DNA of 64,000 nt from Planctomycetota bacterium (lineage in GTDB: Bacteria; Planctomycetota; PLA2; JAEUHO01), in the NCBI GenBank assembly GCA_020631815.1, contig JACKGW010000003.1, positions 124,001 through 188,000 on the forward strand, given 5' to 3'. The translations under genes and the position numbers were made by a program. Positions within the stretch are counted from its first letter, which is position 1; each line of letters starts with the position of its first letter. Positions 16,969-26,294 of the stretch are shown here, piece by piece. The notes beneath the pieces were generated by a model that saw only the letters and a program-made list of their open reading frames with translations, was not told the origin of the DNA and did no database searches.

Positions 16969-18275
16969 GGCGCGCCCAGGATCCGTCCGCGCTGCGGACG
17001 GTGCGGCGCACGAGACTTCGCGCTGGACTCGAAGCGCGGCAGCTCGTCCTTGTGCGCGAGGTACCACGCGCGCACCTCTTCGGCGTTGGCGAACTGCCGC
17101 CCCGCCAGCTTGCCGACCGCGTCCACGATGATCGGCTCGATCCACGTGCGGGTCATCACCGTGCCGAGCACGTCGGCATCGAGGATGACGCCTTCGCGCA
17201 GCGTCGCCACGTCGGGGTTGGCGATGTTGGAGGCCTGGGCGATCTCCACGTCGTAGTCACGTACGTAGGAGATCTCGTTCAGGAAGGCCACGAACGAGCG
17301 GGGGCTGTCGCCGCCCGACACCATGCGCTTGACGAGGTAGGAGATGGCGCGGTGGTCGCCCAGCTCGCCCAGGGCCTGCGCGGCATGGGCGACGATCGCC
17401 TCGTTCTCCGAGGCCAGGGCCTTCACCAGCGGCACGGCAGCGTCGGGATGGCCGAAGCTGCGTGCGGCCTCGACCGCCTCGTGGCGCACGTCCGCATCGG
17501 CGTCGCGTACGGCCGAGAACAGCAGCCTCCGCAGGGCGGCCTCGTCGCCGAGCTCGGCAAGCGCCTGGGCGGCTACGCGACGCACGGCGGGCCGGCGGTC
17601 GTAGAGGGCCTCGAGCGCGCCGTCGAGCAGCTCGCGATGCTCCAACGACGCCAGCCGCAAGCGCACGGCGCGCGACAGGGCAGCGTCCCCGTCGGTCAGC
17701 TGCGCGAGGAGACGCGTGACGCGTCCATCGCGTGCACCGGCATCGAGCGTGCGCGTGGCGCGGGAGACCTTCTCGACCTCCGCCGGGAGGCGCCAGCTGC
17801 CGTCGAAGAGCACGAGCCCACGCTCGAGGCAGGCCTCGTCGTGGGTCAGCCAGCGCTCGCCGACCCGCTCGAAGCCCAGCGCACGCCGCGCGGCCCGGTG
17901 GTCGGGGTCGAGCACGAGGACGCGCTCGAGGGAGCGTCGGGCCAAGTCGGCTTGCCCCTCGGCGGTGGCCTCCAGCGCCAGCTTGTAGTGGCCGGCCACG
18001 TCGTCGGCCGCAAGGCCCTCCAAGCGCTCCTCGATCCGCGCCCGCGGCGCGGCGCCCTCGACCACGGCCACCACGTCGTCCGCCCTGAGGAACACCTCCC
18101 CGTCGGGCGTCGCCACGCGCCAGCGGCCATCCTCGAGGCGGGAGGCCTGGCCCTCGACGCGCAGGCCGTCGCGGGTGGTGACGACGTCTGCCGCGGCCAG
18201 GGAGGTCAGGGCACCCCCCAGCAGCAGGGGAGCGAGCAGCAAGGGAGCCAGACGCCGGGGCGCGCGCGTGTCCAT
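16956..18275 (-). CDS. exported HEAT/TPR-like repeat protein
   Basis: 439 residues with a signal peptide (RRLAPLLLAPLLLGGALTSLAAA). Residues 30-75 form a small beta segment (TTRDGLRVEGQASRLEDGRW, then GEVFLRADDVVAVV) like those in the NPCBM protein. A TPR-like helical pair follows (GQADLARRSLERVLVLDPDHRAARRALG). HEAT-like repeats near 215-345 include AAQALAELGDEAALRRLL, EAARSFGHPDAAVPLVKAL and AAQALGELGDHRAISYLVKRM. The C-terminal 95 residues carry no motif I recognise. I chose the ATG at 18275 because it starts the signal peptide and has AGGAA nine bases upstream. It is probably a periplasmic scaffold. It ends 4 bases from the small basic protein stop. Confidence 0.8.
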   Translation of the reverse strand: MDTRAPRRLAPLLLAPLLLGGALTSLAAADVVTTRDGLRVEGQASRLEDGRWRVATPDGEVFLRADDVVAVVEGAAPRARIEERLEGLAADDVAGHYKLALEATAEGQADLARRSLERVLVLDPDHRAARRALGFERVGERWLTHDEACLERGLVLFDGSWRLPAEVEKVSRATRTLDAGARDGRVTRLLAQLTDGDAALSRAVRLRLASLEHRELLDGALEALYDRRPAVRRVAAQALAELGDEAALRRLLFSAVRDADADVRHEAVEAARSFGHPDAAVPLVKALASENEAIVAHAAQALGELGDHRAISYLVKRMVSGGDSPRSFVAFLNEISYVRDYDVEIAQASNIANPDVATLREGVILDADVLGTVMTRTWIEPIIVDAVGKLAGRQFANAEEVRAWYLAHKDELPRFESSAKSRAPHRPQRGRILGAPLLD

Positions 18276-18362
18276 GGTCGGGGTTCCTGTCGGGCCGAGC
18301 GTACGGGGGCCAGCCCTATCAACGTCCCCCAGGCCCCAAGGTGTCACCTGAGCCGGGCCGTG

Positions 18363-20195
18363 TCACGTGACCGGGACCTCTTTCCTGCGGACCAGACGCC
18401 GCAGGGCCAAGAGCCCGGCCAGCAGCAGGGCCGGCGCCAGCTGCACGAGGACGCAGAGGAGCAGCAGGTTGGCCTCGTCCGCCAAGCGGCTGAAGTGGAT
18501 CTTGTCGTAGAGGCGCATCGGCAGGATGCGTGCGTCCAGCACCATGACGGCTTCGATCTCGCGCAGGGCGAGCACGAACGTCAGCAGGGCCCCGGCCACC
18601 AAGCCCCCGAGCGCGGGCTTGAGGACCAGCGTGGCCGTGCGCGTCCAGGCCCCCGCGCCAGCCAGACGGCCTGCCTCCTCCTCGCCGCGACGGATGCTGC
18701 GCAGGGCCAGCCACGCCATGAGCAGCGCCACGGGCAGGAAGCGCGCGACCAGCGCCAAGACCGGCGGCACGGAGGCATCGGTGAGCACCGGGATCGGCAG
18801 CGCGTCCTGCACGACGCGCGAGCCCACCGAGAGGGCCAAGCCGGGTGTGGCGAGGCCGACGAGCCCCAGCGCCGGCACGACCACGCGCCAGAAGCGTCCG
18901 CGGCGTAGCGCCGCGTGCACCAGGGGCACGGCGAGCAGGAGCGCGAGCAGGGCCGCCGAGCCGGCGTTGGTCACCCAGCGCCTCAGCTCGTCCATGCCGC
19001 CCTCGGTGCGCGCCATCGCGCCGGCGATGTCGCCGAGGTGCCCCGAGCGCACCACCTGCACGACGTCACCGGTCGGACCGCTGCCCTGGGCCACCGACTC
19101 GCCGCCATCCCCCGCCCAGCTGGCCACGCCGATCACCGGCAGACCGACAGCGACGAACAACACGGCTGCCCAGCCGAGGTAGGCGAGCACCCGGGACCGC
19201 TTGGAGAGGTGCAAGCGCGGGACGGCGTCTTCCGTGGCATGCGTGGAGAAGGCGGGGCTGCGTCGAATCCAACGCGATGCCAGAAGGACGAGCACCAACG
19301 TGACGACCACGAGCGGACCGCCCGTGGCGACCGCGCGGCCCGCGTTGCCCTCCTGCTTCCATTGCAGGAGGATCTCGGTGGCGAACGTGCTGCCCGGGAT
19401 CCCCCCACCGGGTAGCAAGAAGCCCAGCAGGTCCGGCACGGCGAAGTCGGAGAGCGCGAGCACGAAGGCCAGCAGCCACGCTCCGGCCAACGTGGGGCGC
19501 AGCAAGGGCCACACGACCCGTCGCCGCGCCGCGCGTCGCCCCCCCAGCAGGAGCGCCGCCTCGTAGGGGCCCGCCGGCACGCGCGCCAAGGCGGGCCCCA
19601 CCAGCCACACCACGAGGGGAAAGAGCACGAGACCGAACACGAGGATGCTCGTCGCGCGCTGCAGCGCAGCGCCCTCGAACCCGAACACCGCGATCACGGC
19701 CGACTGCCAGTCGCGCGCCGCGCCGAGCGCGACGAAGAACGGTGGCAGGAGCGCCGGTAGCGTCGAGATCGTGGCGAGCAGCGCGCGGCCCCTGAGATCC
19801 GTGCGGCCCAGCAGCCACGCCAACGGCAGGCCCAGCAGGAGGGCCAGCGTGGCCCCTCCGAACGCGATGCCCAGGCTGCTGAGCAGCATGGTGGTCAGAC
19901 GCGGGTCCGAAAGGACGAAGCGGTGGTGGTGCAACGAGAGCGCGTGCCGTACGTCGCGCACCTCGTCGTCGCGGAATCGCTCGGGTACGCGCTCGGCCCC
20001 CGGCGCCGACTGCGTCGCGAAGCGCACGAGGCCGTTGTGGCGCTCCACCCGGCCCACGGCCACGAGGACCTCGCCGTCGGCCAGCTCCACCTCTTCCACG
20101 AGGAAGGAGCGAACGACCATGGCGGTGACCGGAACGACGAGCGCGTGGACCGCGACGAGGAGCGCCAGCAGCCTCGGCCAGGACGCCGGCCTCAC
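18363..20195 (-). CDS. two-domain ABC transporter permease (iron/thiamine-type)
   Basis: 610 residues with about twelve membrane helices in two homologous halves, the layout of FbpB/ThiP-type permeases. Each half has an EAA loop that docks the ATPase: EAALLLGGRRAARRRVVWPLLRP near 211 and EEAGRLAGAGAWTRTATLVLKP near 503. A soluble insert of about 70 residues (33-100) after the first helix is unusual. The likely substrate class is ferric iron or a small organic molecule; sequence does not decide. Neither the binding protein nor the ATPase is adjacent, so they must be elsewhere. The GTG start overlaps the aminotransferase stop as GTGA. Confidence 0.85.
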   Translation of the reverse strand: MRPASWPRLLALLVAVHALVVPVTAMVVRSFLVEEVELADGEVLVAVGRVERHNGLVRFATQSAPGAERVPERFRDDEVRDVRHALSLHHHRFVLSDPRLTTMLLSSLGIAFGGATLALLLGLPLAWLLGRTDLRGRALLATISTLPALLPPFFVALGAARDWQSAVIAVFGFEGAALQRATSILVFGLVLFPLVVWLVGPALARVPAGPYEAALLLGGRRAARRRVVWPLLRPTLAGAWLLAFVLALSDFAVPDLLGFLLPGGGIPGSTFATEILLQWKQEGNAGRAVATGGPLVVVTLVLVLLASRWIRRSPAFSTHATEDAVPRLHLSKRSRVLAYLGWAAVLFVAVGLPVIGVASWAGDGGESVAQGSGPTGDVVQVVRSGHLGDIAGAMARTEGGMDELRRWVTNAGSAALLALLLAVPLVHAALRRGRFWRVVVPALGLVGLATPGLALSVGSRVVQDALPIPVLTDASVPPVLALVARFLPVALLMAWLALRSIRRGEEEAGRLAGAGAWTRTATLVLKPALGGLVAGALLTFVLALREIEAVMVLDARILPMRLYDKIHFSRLADEANLLLLCVLVQLAPALLLAGLLALRRLVRRKEVPVT

Positions 20196-21088
20196 GAGCT
20201 CGGCGCCTGCGCGGCGCGCCGCGCCCGGGCCTCCTCGTCGGCCCGCTGCTCGAAGGCCTCGCGCAGACGCGACGTGACGGGGCCCGGCAGCGGGGCTTCG
20301 AAGACCCGCTGGTCCACGCGCGAGGCCGGGACGACGCCGCGAACGGAGCTGGAGACGAACACCTCGTCCGCGCCCCTGAGGCGCTCGGGACGCACGGCGG
20401 TCTCGTGCACGTCGACACCCAGCTCGCGGGCGAGCCCGAGCAGACGACGACGCGTCGTGCCCTCCAAGAGGCCCGCGTCCAAGGCGGGCGTCACGAGCGC
20501 CCCGCGCTCGACGAGGTAGACGTTGGCGGTGCTGGCTTCCGTCACGAAGCCCTCGGCGTTCAAGAGCACGGCGTCGTCCGCGCCCGCCAGCTTGGCCTCG
20601 TGCAACGCGAGGGCGTTGTTCATGTAGTTGCCTGTCTTGGCGGCCGGATCGAGCGCACGACGACCGACCCGCTCGCGCGCCACGATGGCGAGGGCCAGCG
20701 CATACCCGGGCGCAGGGCGGCGGGCCGGAGCCACGACCACGACCACGGTTGGCGTCGGCGCCGGCTCCATGGAAAGCCCGAGCGCGCCCACGCCGCGCGT
20801 CACGACGAGGCGCACGTAGACGTCCTCGTCGGCGCCCGCGCCACTTGCGGCGACCGTCTCGCTGATCACGCTACGCCAGTGGGCGCGCGACGCGCCGAGG
20901 TCGAGGTACATCCGCTCCGCGGAGCGCTCGAGGCGCTCGAGGTGCTCCTCGAGCTGGATCGGGGCTCCGCGATGCCACCACAGGACCTCGTACACGCTGT
21001 CGCCGTAGAGGAAGCCCCGATCGAGCGCAGGCACTCGAGCGTCCTCGGGCCGCGTCACGACGCCGTTCACGCTTACGCACGCTTCCAT
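20192..21088 (-). CDS. class IV PLP-dependent aminotransferase
   Basis: 298 residues of the branched-chain/D-amino-acid aminotransferase and aminodeoxychorismate lyase fold. Visible signatures are LDRGFLYGDSVYEVL near 25, the Schiff-base Lys in AAKTGNYMNN near 149, and the cofactor-binding EGFVTEASTANVYLV near 177-191. The C-terminus has GTTRRRLLGLARELG and DEVFVSSSVRGVVP. These do not separate IlvE, Dat and PabC. Length and the R-G-F-Y-G-D start fit all three. It is coupled to the ABC permease downstream. A TATTCT -10-like hexamer lies about 12 bases before the ATG. Confidence 0.88.
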   Translation of the reverse strand: MEACVSVNGVVTRPEDARVPALDRGFLYGDSVYEVLWWHRGAPIQLEEHLERLERSAERMYLDLGASRAHWRSVISETVAASGAGADEDVYVRLVVTRGVGALGLSMEPAPTPTVVVVVAPARRPAPGYALALAIVARERVGRRALDPAAKTGNYMNNALALHEAKLAGADDAVLLNAEGFVTEASTANVYLVERGALVTPALDAGLLEGTTRRRLLGLARELGVDVHETAVRPERLRGADEVFVSSSVRGVVPASRVDQRVFEAPLPGPVTSRLREAFEQRADEEARARRAAQAPSS

Positions 21089-21144
21089 GGACGGCCAGAA
21101 TAGCGTCGGCGCGCGGCGCGAGGCCGTCCGTTACGCTGCGGGGG

Positions 21145-21690
21145 ATGCAGGACCCGCCGGACCTGTTCGAGCGGACGTGCCTGCCCTTCGTGCCCGACTG
21201 CCGTGCGTTCGCGCTGTCACTCGCGCGTAACCCCCACGACGCGGATGATCTCGTCCAGGAGACGTTCTTGCGCGCGTGGCGGGCCTTCCACACGTTCACG
21301 CCGGGCACCAACGCCAAGGCGTGGCTGTTCACCATCCTTCGTCGCATCCACGTCGACCGCTACCGCCGCGGACGCTTGCGCCCCACGCCGCTGCCCGAAG
21401 ACGAGCTGACGGAGATGGCGGGCGCCATCGCTCCCGTGGTCGTCGACGAGGACCGACCCTGGGACCACCTCGGCCCCGACGCGGTGGAGCGGGCGCTGGA
21501 CCACGTCCCCGACCCCTTCCGCCAGGCCGTCCGGCTGCGTGACCTGGACGGCCTCACCTACAAGGAGATCGGGGAGATCCTCGACGTGCCCCAGGGCACC
21601 GTCATGAGCCGTCTGCACCGGGGACGGGAATACCTCAAGCAGGCCCTCGTTCAGCCGCCGGAACGTCCTTCGGGTCCTCGGTCGAGCTGA
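21145..21690 (+). CDS. ECF-type RNA polymerase sigma factor (second)
   Basis: 181 residues. Region 2 reads NPHDADDLVQETFLRAWRAF and KAWLFTILRRIHVDRYRRGR. Region 4 reads LTYKEIGEILDVPQGTVMSR, a helix-turn-helix. The inter-domain linker is acidic (PLPEDELTEMAG). This matches a common ECF layout, close to RpoE/SigR-like types. The ATG follows GGGGG directly. The gene is followed without gap by its likely anti-sigma, the two overlapping as TGATG. Confidence 0.92.
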   Translation: MQDPPDLFERTCLPFVPDCRAFALSLARNPHDADDLVQETFLRAWRAFHTFTPGTNAKAWLFTILRRIHVDRYRRGRLRPTPLPEDELTEMAGAIAPVVVDEDRPWDHLGPDAVERALDHVPDPFRQAVRLRDLDGLTYKEIGEILDVPQGTVMSRLHRGREYLKQALVQPPERPSGPRSS

Positions 21691-22574
21691 TGCGCCACGC
21701 CTCCCCTATCCCCCTGCCGTCTCCTGAGGGCGATGCCCTGGAGCTGGACCGCTACCTCGACGGCGAGATGCCGGCCGCGGAGGCCGCCACGTTCGAAGCA
21801 GGCCTGGCCCGCGACCCCGTGCGCGCCGCCGAGGCCGCACGCCGTCGGGCCTTCCTCGACGGGCTCCAGCAGGCCGGCGCGGCCTGGCGTCAGGAGCTGC
21901 GGTCGCGCACGCCCCTCGAGCTGGAGCGACGCATCCGCTCGAGCCTGCTCGCGGAGCCCCCGCGAGCGACATTGCTCCCGCCAGGGACGGTGCGCTCGCG
22001 AAAGCGCCTGGTGTTCGCGCTGCGCGCGGCCGCGGCACTGGCCATCGTGGGGCTGACCGTCGGGCTCTGGCCCGCACGGCGACCCGTCGCCGAGGCGGTG
22101 CCGGAGCCGGCCCTCGCAGCGGTGAGCTTGGCCACGGCGCTCGCCGAGACGCCCGACCCGTCCACGTGCGCCTCCGCGCTGGACGACCCGCGCGGCAGCC
22201 CCCTCGTCCGCGAGGGCGGCTTCGAGGTCTTGCGCTGCGCCGATGACCGCACGGCCCGACTGCGCCGGATCGCCGACCTGCAGATCGTCGGCTGGGCGGC
22301 CGAACCGGCGGCGGGCAGCCCGCGCGGTCCGGACGTGGGGCTCACCGTGCTCAGCGAGCACGTGATCTTCGACGTGCGCCTCCGTGGGCGGCACGAGTAC
22401 CTCGCCGTGAACCGCTCCGCGTTCTCCACGCTCCACGAGCGACTGGGCGATCGGGCCTCCTGCTTCGTGTGCCACCGGCACTCGCGCGACGGGCTCGACA
22501 ACCCGCACCGCATCGGACAGCGCGCGTGGGGCGCACCCTGGTCGGCCGACGCGGCGGAGGGCTCCGGGCGGTAG
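21690..22574 (+). CDS. probable membrane anti-sigma factor with CXXCH motif
   Basis: 294 residues. The N-terminal domain (LELDRYLDGEMPAAEAATFE, then GLARDPVRAAEAARRR) resembles the short anti-sigma helical domain of planctomycetes. One membrane helix (LVFALRAAAALAIVGLTVGLW) lies near 110-130. The extracytoplasmic part ends with CFVCH at residues 258-262, exactly the covalent heme c motif, followed by a further His (HRHSRDG). If heme or metal is bound there, the protein could sense redox state or oxygen. The coupling to the ECF sigma gene supports the pairing. The motif is seen directly; heme attachment is inference. Confidence 0.75.
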   Translation: MRHASPIPLPSPEGDALELDRYLDGEMPAAEAATFEAGLARDPVRAAEAARRRAFLDGLQQAGAAWRQELRSRTPLELERRIRSSLLAEPPRATLLPPGTVRSRKRLVFALRAAAALAIVGLTVGLWPARRPVAEAVPEPALAAVSLATALAETPDPSTCASALDDPRGSPLVREGGFEVLRCADDRTARLRRIADLQIVGWAAEPAAGSPRGPDVGLTVLSEHVIFDVRLRGRHEYLAVNRSAFSTLHERLGDRASCFVCHRHSRDGLDNPHRIGQRAWGAPWSADAAEGSGR

Positions 22575-22584
22575 CCTGCGGCAC

Positions 22585-23850
22585 GTGACGACCGTCCATC
22601 TCGCCTGGGGCCAGGGCACGCGGACCGTGGACCTGCCGCAAGGCCTCGAGGTCGTCGACGTCGCCCCGCAGCCCGTCCAAGCGTCGGAGCAGCCGCTGGC
22701 TACGGTGGCGCGGGCGCTGGACGCGCCGCGCGGCATGGCCCCGCTCGCCGAGCTGGCCCGCGGTGCGCGCTCCGTCGCCATCGTGGTCCCGGACCCGACG
22801 CGACCCGCACCCGCATCGGTCTACCTGCTGCCCGTGTTCTCGCGCTTGGCGCGCGCGGGCATCGGTCCCGACAGGCTGCGCGTGGTCGTGGCGCGAGGCA
22901 TCCACGCGGCCGCACCGCGTGAGGAGGTGGCGGCGCTCGTCGGCGCCGACGTCATGCGCACGCTCAAGCCGATCCAGTCGGCCCCCGACACGCCCGAGCT
23001 CAACGACACGATCTTCGAGGACGAGCGCCTTGGGCCCGTCTCCATCCACCGCGTCGTGGCTGCGGCGGACCACGTGGTGCTGACGGGTGTCGTCACGCGC
23101 CACCACTTGGCGGGTCACGGCGGAGGCGCCAAGTCACTGGTGCCGGGCGTGGCGGACCGGGCCACGGTACTGGCCGCGCATCGGTTGACGCTGGATGCCC
23201 TCGTCAAGCCCGACGGGTCGCTCCGGCCTGCGCGCCCCGATGGACCGCAGCCCTTCCGCGACGCACTCCGCGGCATCGCGAAGCGCTTCGGGAAGGTCTC
23301 GATGCTCGGCATCGTGCCCGCCGACGACGGCGGCATCGCCGCGGCCGTCGCGGGCGACGTCGTGGAAGCACACGACGAAGCGATCCGCCTGTACGAGGCG
23401 CGCTACGCGCATGCCCATGCCGCGGAACCGGCCGACCTCGTGCTGGTGGGCACACCCGCGCCCCGCGACGGCGACCTCGTGCAGGCCCACAAGTCCCTGT
23501 TGGCGGCTTCCGTCTACGCGGCCCCCGGGGCCCCCATCGTCTGGATGGCGCGCGCCCCGCGCGGCGCCGGCCATCCCGAGCTGCTGCCTTGGTTCGAGAG
23601 CGGCTCGCTCCCCCGACACCTGGCCGCGCTCCGCGAGCAGTTCCACCCCTATGGCCTGACCGCCTACAGCCTGCGACGACTGGCCAAGGACCATCCGGTG
23701 CACGTCGTCAGCGAGATGGGCCGGGACCTGCTGAGGCCCATGGGCCTGCTGGCCTTCGGCGATCCGCAGAAGGCCCTCGACCACGCGCTGGCCGAGGCCC
23801 AGCGTGTGGGCCGCGAGGTGCGCCGCGTGGCCGTGCTGGCCCGCGGCTAG
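22585..23850 (+). CDS. LarA-family protein (nickel-pincer racemase-like)
   Basis: 421 residues of the lactate racemase LarA family. LarA uses a nickel-pincer nucleotide to racemise 2-hydroxy acids. Family signatures are DPTRP near 70-74, RGIHAAAPREE (with the His that faces the substrate), VVTRHHLAGHGGGAKSLVPG near 168-187, where the Lys corresponds to the cofactor-linked Lys of LarA, and later HAHA. The catalytic set appears complete. Cofactor-making larB, larC and larE are not in this window. The substrate may be another hydroxy acid. The start is GTG, 10 bases after the anti-sigma stop, so the three genes may be one operon. Confidence 0.82.
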   Translation: MTTVHLAWGQGTRTVDLPQGLEVVDVAPQPVQASEQPLATVARALDAPRGMAPLAELARGARSVAIVVPDPTRPAPASVYLLPVFSRLARAGIGPDRLRVVVARGIHAAAPREEVAALVGADVMRTLKPIQSAPDTPELNDTIFEDERLGPVSIHRVVAAADHVVLTGVVTRHHLAGHGGGAKSLVPGVADRATVLAAHRLTLDALVKPDGSLRPARPDGPQPFRDALRGIAKRFGKVSMLGIVPADDGGIAAAVAGDVVEAHDEAIRLYEARYAHAHAAEPADLVLVGTPAPRDGDLVQAHKSLLAASVYAAPGAPIVWMARAPRGAGHPELLPWFESGSLPRHLAALREQFHPYGLTAYSLRRLAKDHPVHVVSEMGRDLLRPMGLLAFGDPQKALDHALAEAQRVGREVRRVAVLARG

Positions 23851-23865
23851 CTACCGCACGCGAGC

Positions 23866-26154
23866 CTACTTTCCGACGCGCTCCAAGCGCTCGCGCAGCC
23901 GGTCGGCTGCGGCCTCGTGGGGGGTCTTGTCGCCGCTCTCCTCGCCGAGCCAAGGGGCGCCCGCATCCGTCCAGAGCGTGCCCGTCTTGTCGATGAACGC
24001 GAGCCAGGGCTGGCTGCCACGCGGCGCCCCCACCGCGTCGCGCAGATCGTTGCGCAGCGTGTCCTTGCTCAGATCGACCTTGAGGCGCTTCCAACCCGCA
24101 AGTCGCTTCTGCAGGTCGGCATCGTCCGCCATGACGTGGTCGTACTCTTTGCACATGCCGCACCACGTGGCCCAGAAGTCCACGAGCACGGGCTGGCCCT
24201 TCGCGGTGGCGTCGGCAACCTCGGCCTTCATGTGGTCGAGGTCCTTCACGTAGGTCCAGGGCAGGCCACCGGCAGGACGGTTGAGGTACATGACCAGGGC
24301 GAGCGCGCCGACGTAGAGCGCCGTGACGATGACGCCGCGCTTCGCGCCGATCGGCTTGGGCTCGCGCTCGCGGTGCACGACGTGCCAAGCCAGCAACGCG
24401 CCGGAGAGGACGGCCACCAGCGCGCCCCCCACCCAGAGCCACGTGCGGTCCAGCAGCTGGCTGTTGGCCACGTAGTACATCGCGCCGCCGAAGAGGAGCA
24501 CGCCGAAAATGTAGCGCACCCAGACCATCCAGGGTCCCGGGCGCAACGCCAGGTTGGCGAGGCCGAAGAGCGCGATGACCGAGCCCATGCCGACACCGAA
24601 GGTGAAGAACAGCTCGAAGCCGAGCAGCGCGTCCTTGCTCTGCGCCGTGGCCGTGAGCATCCCCACGATGACGGGCCCCGTGCAGGGACTCGCGAGCACG
24701 GCACCGAGGCCGCCCAGCAGGAAGGCGCCGAGGTACGACCCACCGCGCGACTGGGCGCTGCCCTGGACGCGCATCAGCCACTGGGGCGGCTGCAGCTCGA
24801 ACAGACCGAGCATGCCGAAGGCCAGCACGATGAAGAACAGCGCCATGCCGCCGATGAACAGCGGGCTCTCGAACGCGGCCGAGAGGCTGGCGCCGGTGAA
24901 GGCAGCGAACACACCCATGAGGGCGAACGCGAGCGACAAGCCCAGCACATACACGGCGAGCAGCGACAGCAGGCGCCCCTTCGTGACCGTCTTGCCGCCC
25001 GCGATGGTGGCGACCACCAGCGGGATGATCGGGAACACGCACGGCGTGAACGTGAGGCCGGCGCCCACGAGGAACACGAAGAGCAGCGTGAGCAGCAGCC
25101 CGCCCTCGCGAAGTTTCTGCTGCACGAGGCTCTCGCTCTCGAGGCCCCCTTCGAACGTCTCTCCTTCGCGGACGGGGAACGCGATTTCCCCTAGCGGGGT
25201 GTCGTCCGCCGCCGCCTGCTCGACGGTGCCGCCGCCGCTGGTGCCGCCATCGCTGGTGCCGGCGCCGCCGGGCGGCTCGGCGCCGCGGAGGAAGACGAAG
25301 TCCTCACTCTCCGGATTGAGGCAGCTCCCCGAGTCCTGGCAGGCCTGCCAGGACGGGGTGACCGTGAAGCTCTCGGCCTCCTCGGTGACCTCGACCGGGA
25401 TCTCGACCTCGACGGGCTCGTGGATCTCGCCCCCCTCGGGGATCTTCACCTCGCCGAACTTGACGCCATCACCGCCACGAACGCCGATGCCGATCGGGAT
25501 GCCGGACTCGCCTTGCGGGGGCAAGTAGATGTGATGTCCCCAGTCGGGCTCGATGCGCACGCGAACGCGCGACGGCTCTTCCAGCAGCTCCACCTTGACG
25601 GTGACACCCGCCTTGCGAACGAAGGGCTTCTTCGGCTTCATGGGCCGGGCCGTGCGCGCCGGCTTGGGCTTGCTCAGCGGCACGCGAATGGTGGCGGGCG
25701 GCAGCTGGGCGCCGCAGGCCTCCTCGGAGCAGATGATCTGGCTGACCTCGAGCACGACGGCCGCGTCCTCGGGCGCGTCGGCGAGGAGCCGCACGGGGAT
25801 GCGGACGTGGAACGTGCCGGTGTTGAAGTGCTCGATGTCTCCCCACTCCGTTTCGTGACGGGTGGGCTGCGGGTCGCGAACCCGCTTCTCGAGGTCGACC
25901 TCGACACCCTCCTGGGGGACGACCTTCCACTTCAGGTTGGGGACCTGGATGCGGGTGCGCTCGTCGGACAGGGTGAAGGTGACGACCAGCGTCCCCTTCT
26001 GGCCCGCGATGAGGCCCCCCTCTTCCAGCTTGGCCGCGACGGTCGCGGGCTTCTGGAGGTCGGGCGGGGTGTCCGCGGCACGGCCAGGGCCGGCCACGAC
26101 CAAGCTCACCAGGGAGACGAGGAGCAGCGCGGCGACGAGGTGGACCTTGGGCAT
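23866..26154 (-). CDS. dsbD: thiol:disulfide interchange protein DsbD
   Basis: DsbD carries electrons from cytoplasmic thioredoxin across the membrane to periplasmic thiol proteins. At 762 residues it is longer than E. coli DsbD (565) because it has two N-terminal domains in tandem. The first has CSEEACG near 142-148, the second CQDSGSCLNP near 270-279, the usual form. The membrane domain (about 355-625, eight helices) has its two redox cysteines in TPCVFPIIP near 370 and SPCTGPVIVG near 487. The C-terminal thioredoxin domain has WCGMC near 662-666. All expected cysteine pairs are present. A signal peptide precedes them. The ATG is preceded by a G-rich site. It is convergent with the LarA-family gene. 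Confidence 0.95.
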   Translation of the reverse strand: MPKVHLVAALLLVSLVSLVVAGPGRAADTPPDLQKPATVAAKLEEGGLIAGQKGTLVVTFTLSDERTRIQVPNLKWKVVPQEGVEVDLEKRVRDPQPTRHETEWGDIEHFNTGTFHVRIPVRLLADAPEDAAVVLEVSQIICSEEACGAQLPPATIRVPLSKPKPARTARPMKPKKPFVRKAGVTVKVELLEEPSRVRVRIEPDWGHHIYLPPQGESGIPIGIGVRGGDGVKFGEVKIPEGGEIHEPVEVEIPVEVTEEAESFTVTPSWQACQDSGSCLNPESEDFVFLRGAEPPGGAGTSDGGTSGGGTVEQAAADDTPLGEIAFPVREGETFEGGLESESLVQQKLREGGLLLTLLFVFLVGAGLTFTPCVFPIIPLVVATIAGGKTVTKGRLLSLLAVYVLGLSLAFALMGVFAAFTGASLSAAFESPLFIGGMALFFIVLAFGMLGLFELQPPQWLMRVQGSAQSRGGSYLGAFLLGGLGAVLASPCTGPVIVGMLTATAQSKDALLGFELFFTFGVGMGSVIALFGLANLALRPGPWMVWVRYIFGVLLFGGAMYYVANSQLLDRTWLWVGGALVAVLSGALLAWHVVHREREPKPIGAKRGVIVTALYVGALALVMYLNRPAGGLPWTYVKDLDHMKAEVADATAKGQPVLVDFWATWCGMCKEYDHVMADDADLQKRLAGWKRLKVDLSKDTLRNDLRDAVGAPRGSQPWLAFIDKTGTLWTDAGAPWLGEESGDKTPHEAAADRLRERLERVGK

Positions 26155-26294
26155 GGAACCCCCCGGGAGGGCCCGCCTGCGGCACGGCGCAGCGGGTATC
26201 CGTCCCAGGGTAGTCGCATCGGTGCCGGAGGCGCCGCGCTGGAGCGAAGCGCCATGACGGGCCGGTGATCGGCCGGAGCGGTAGGATCCCGCCC

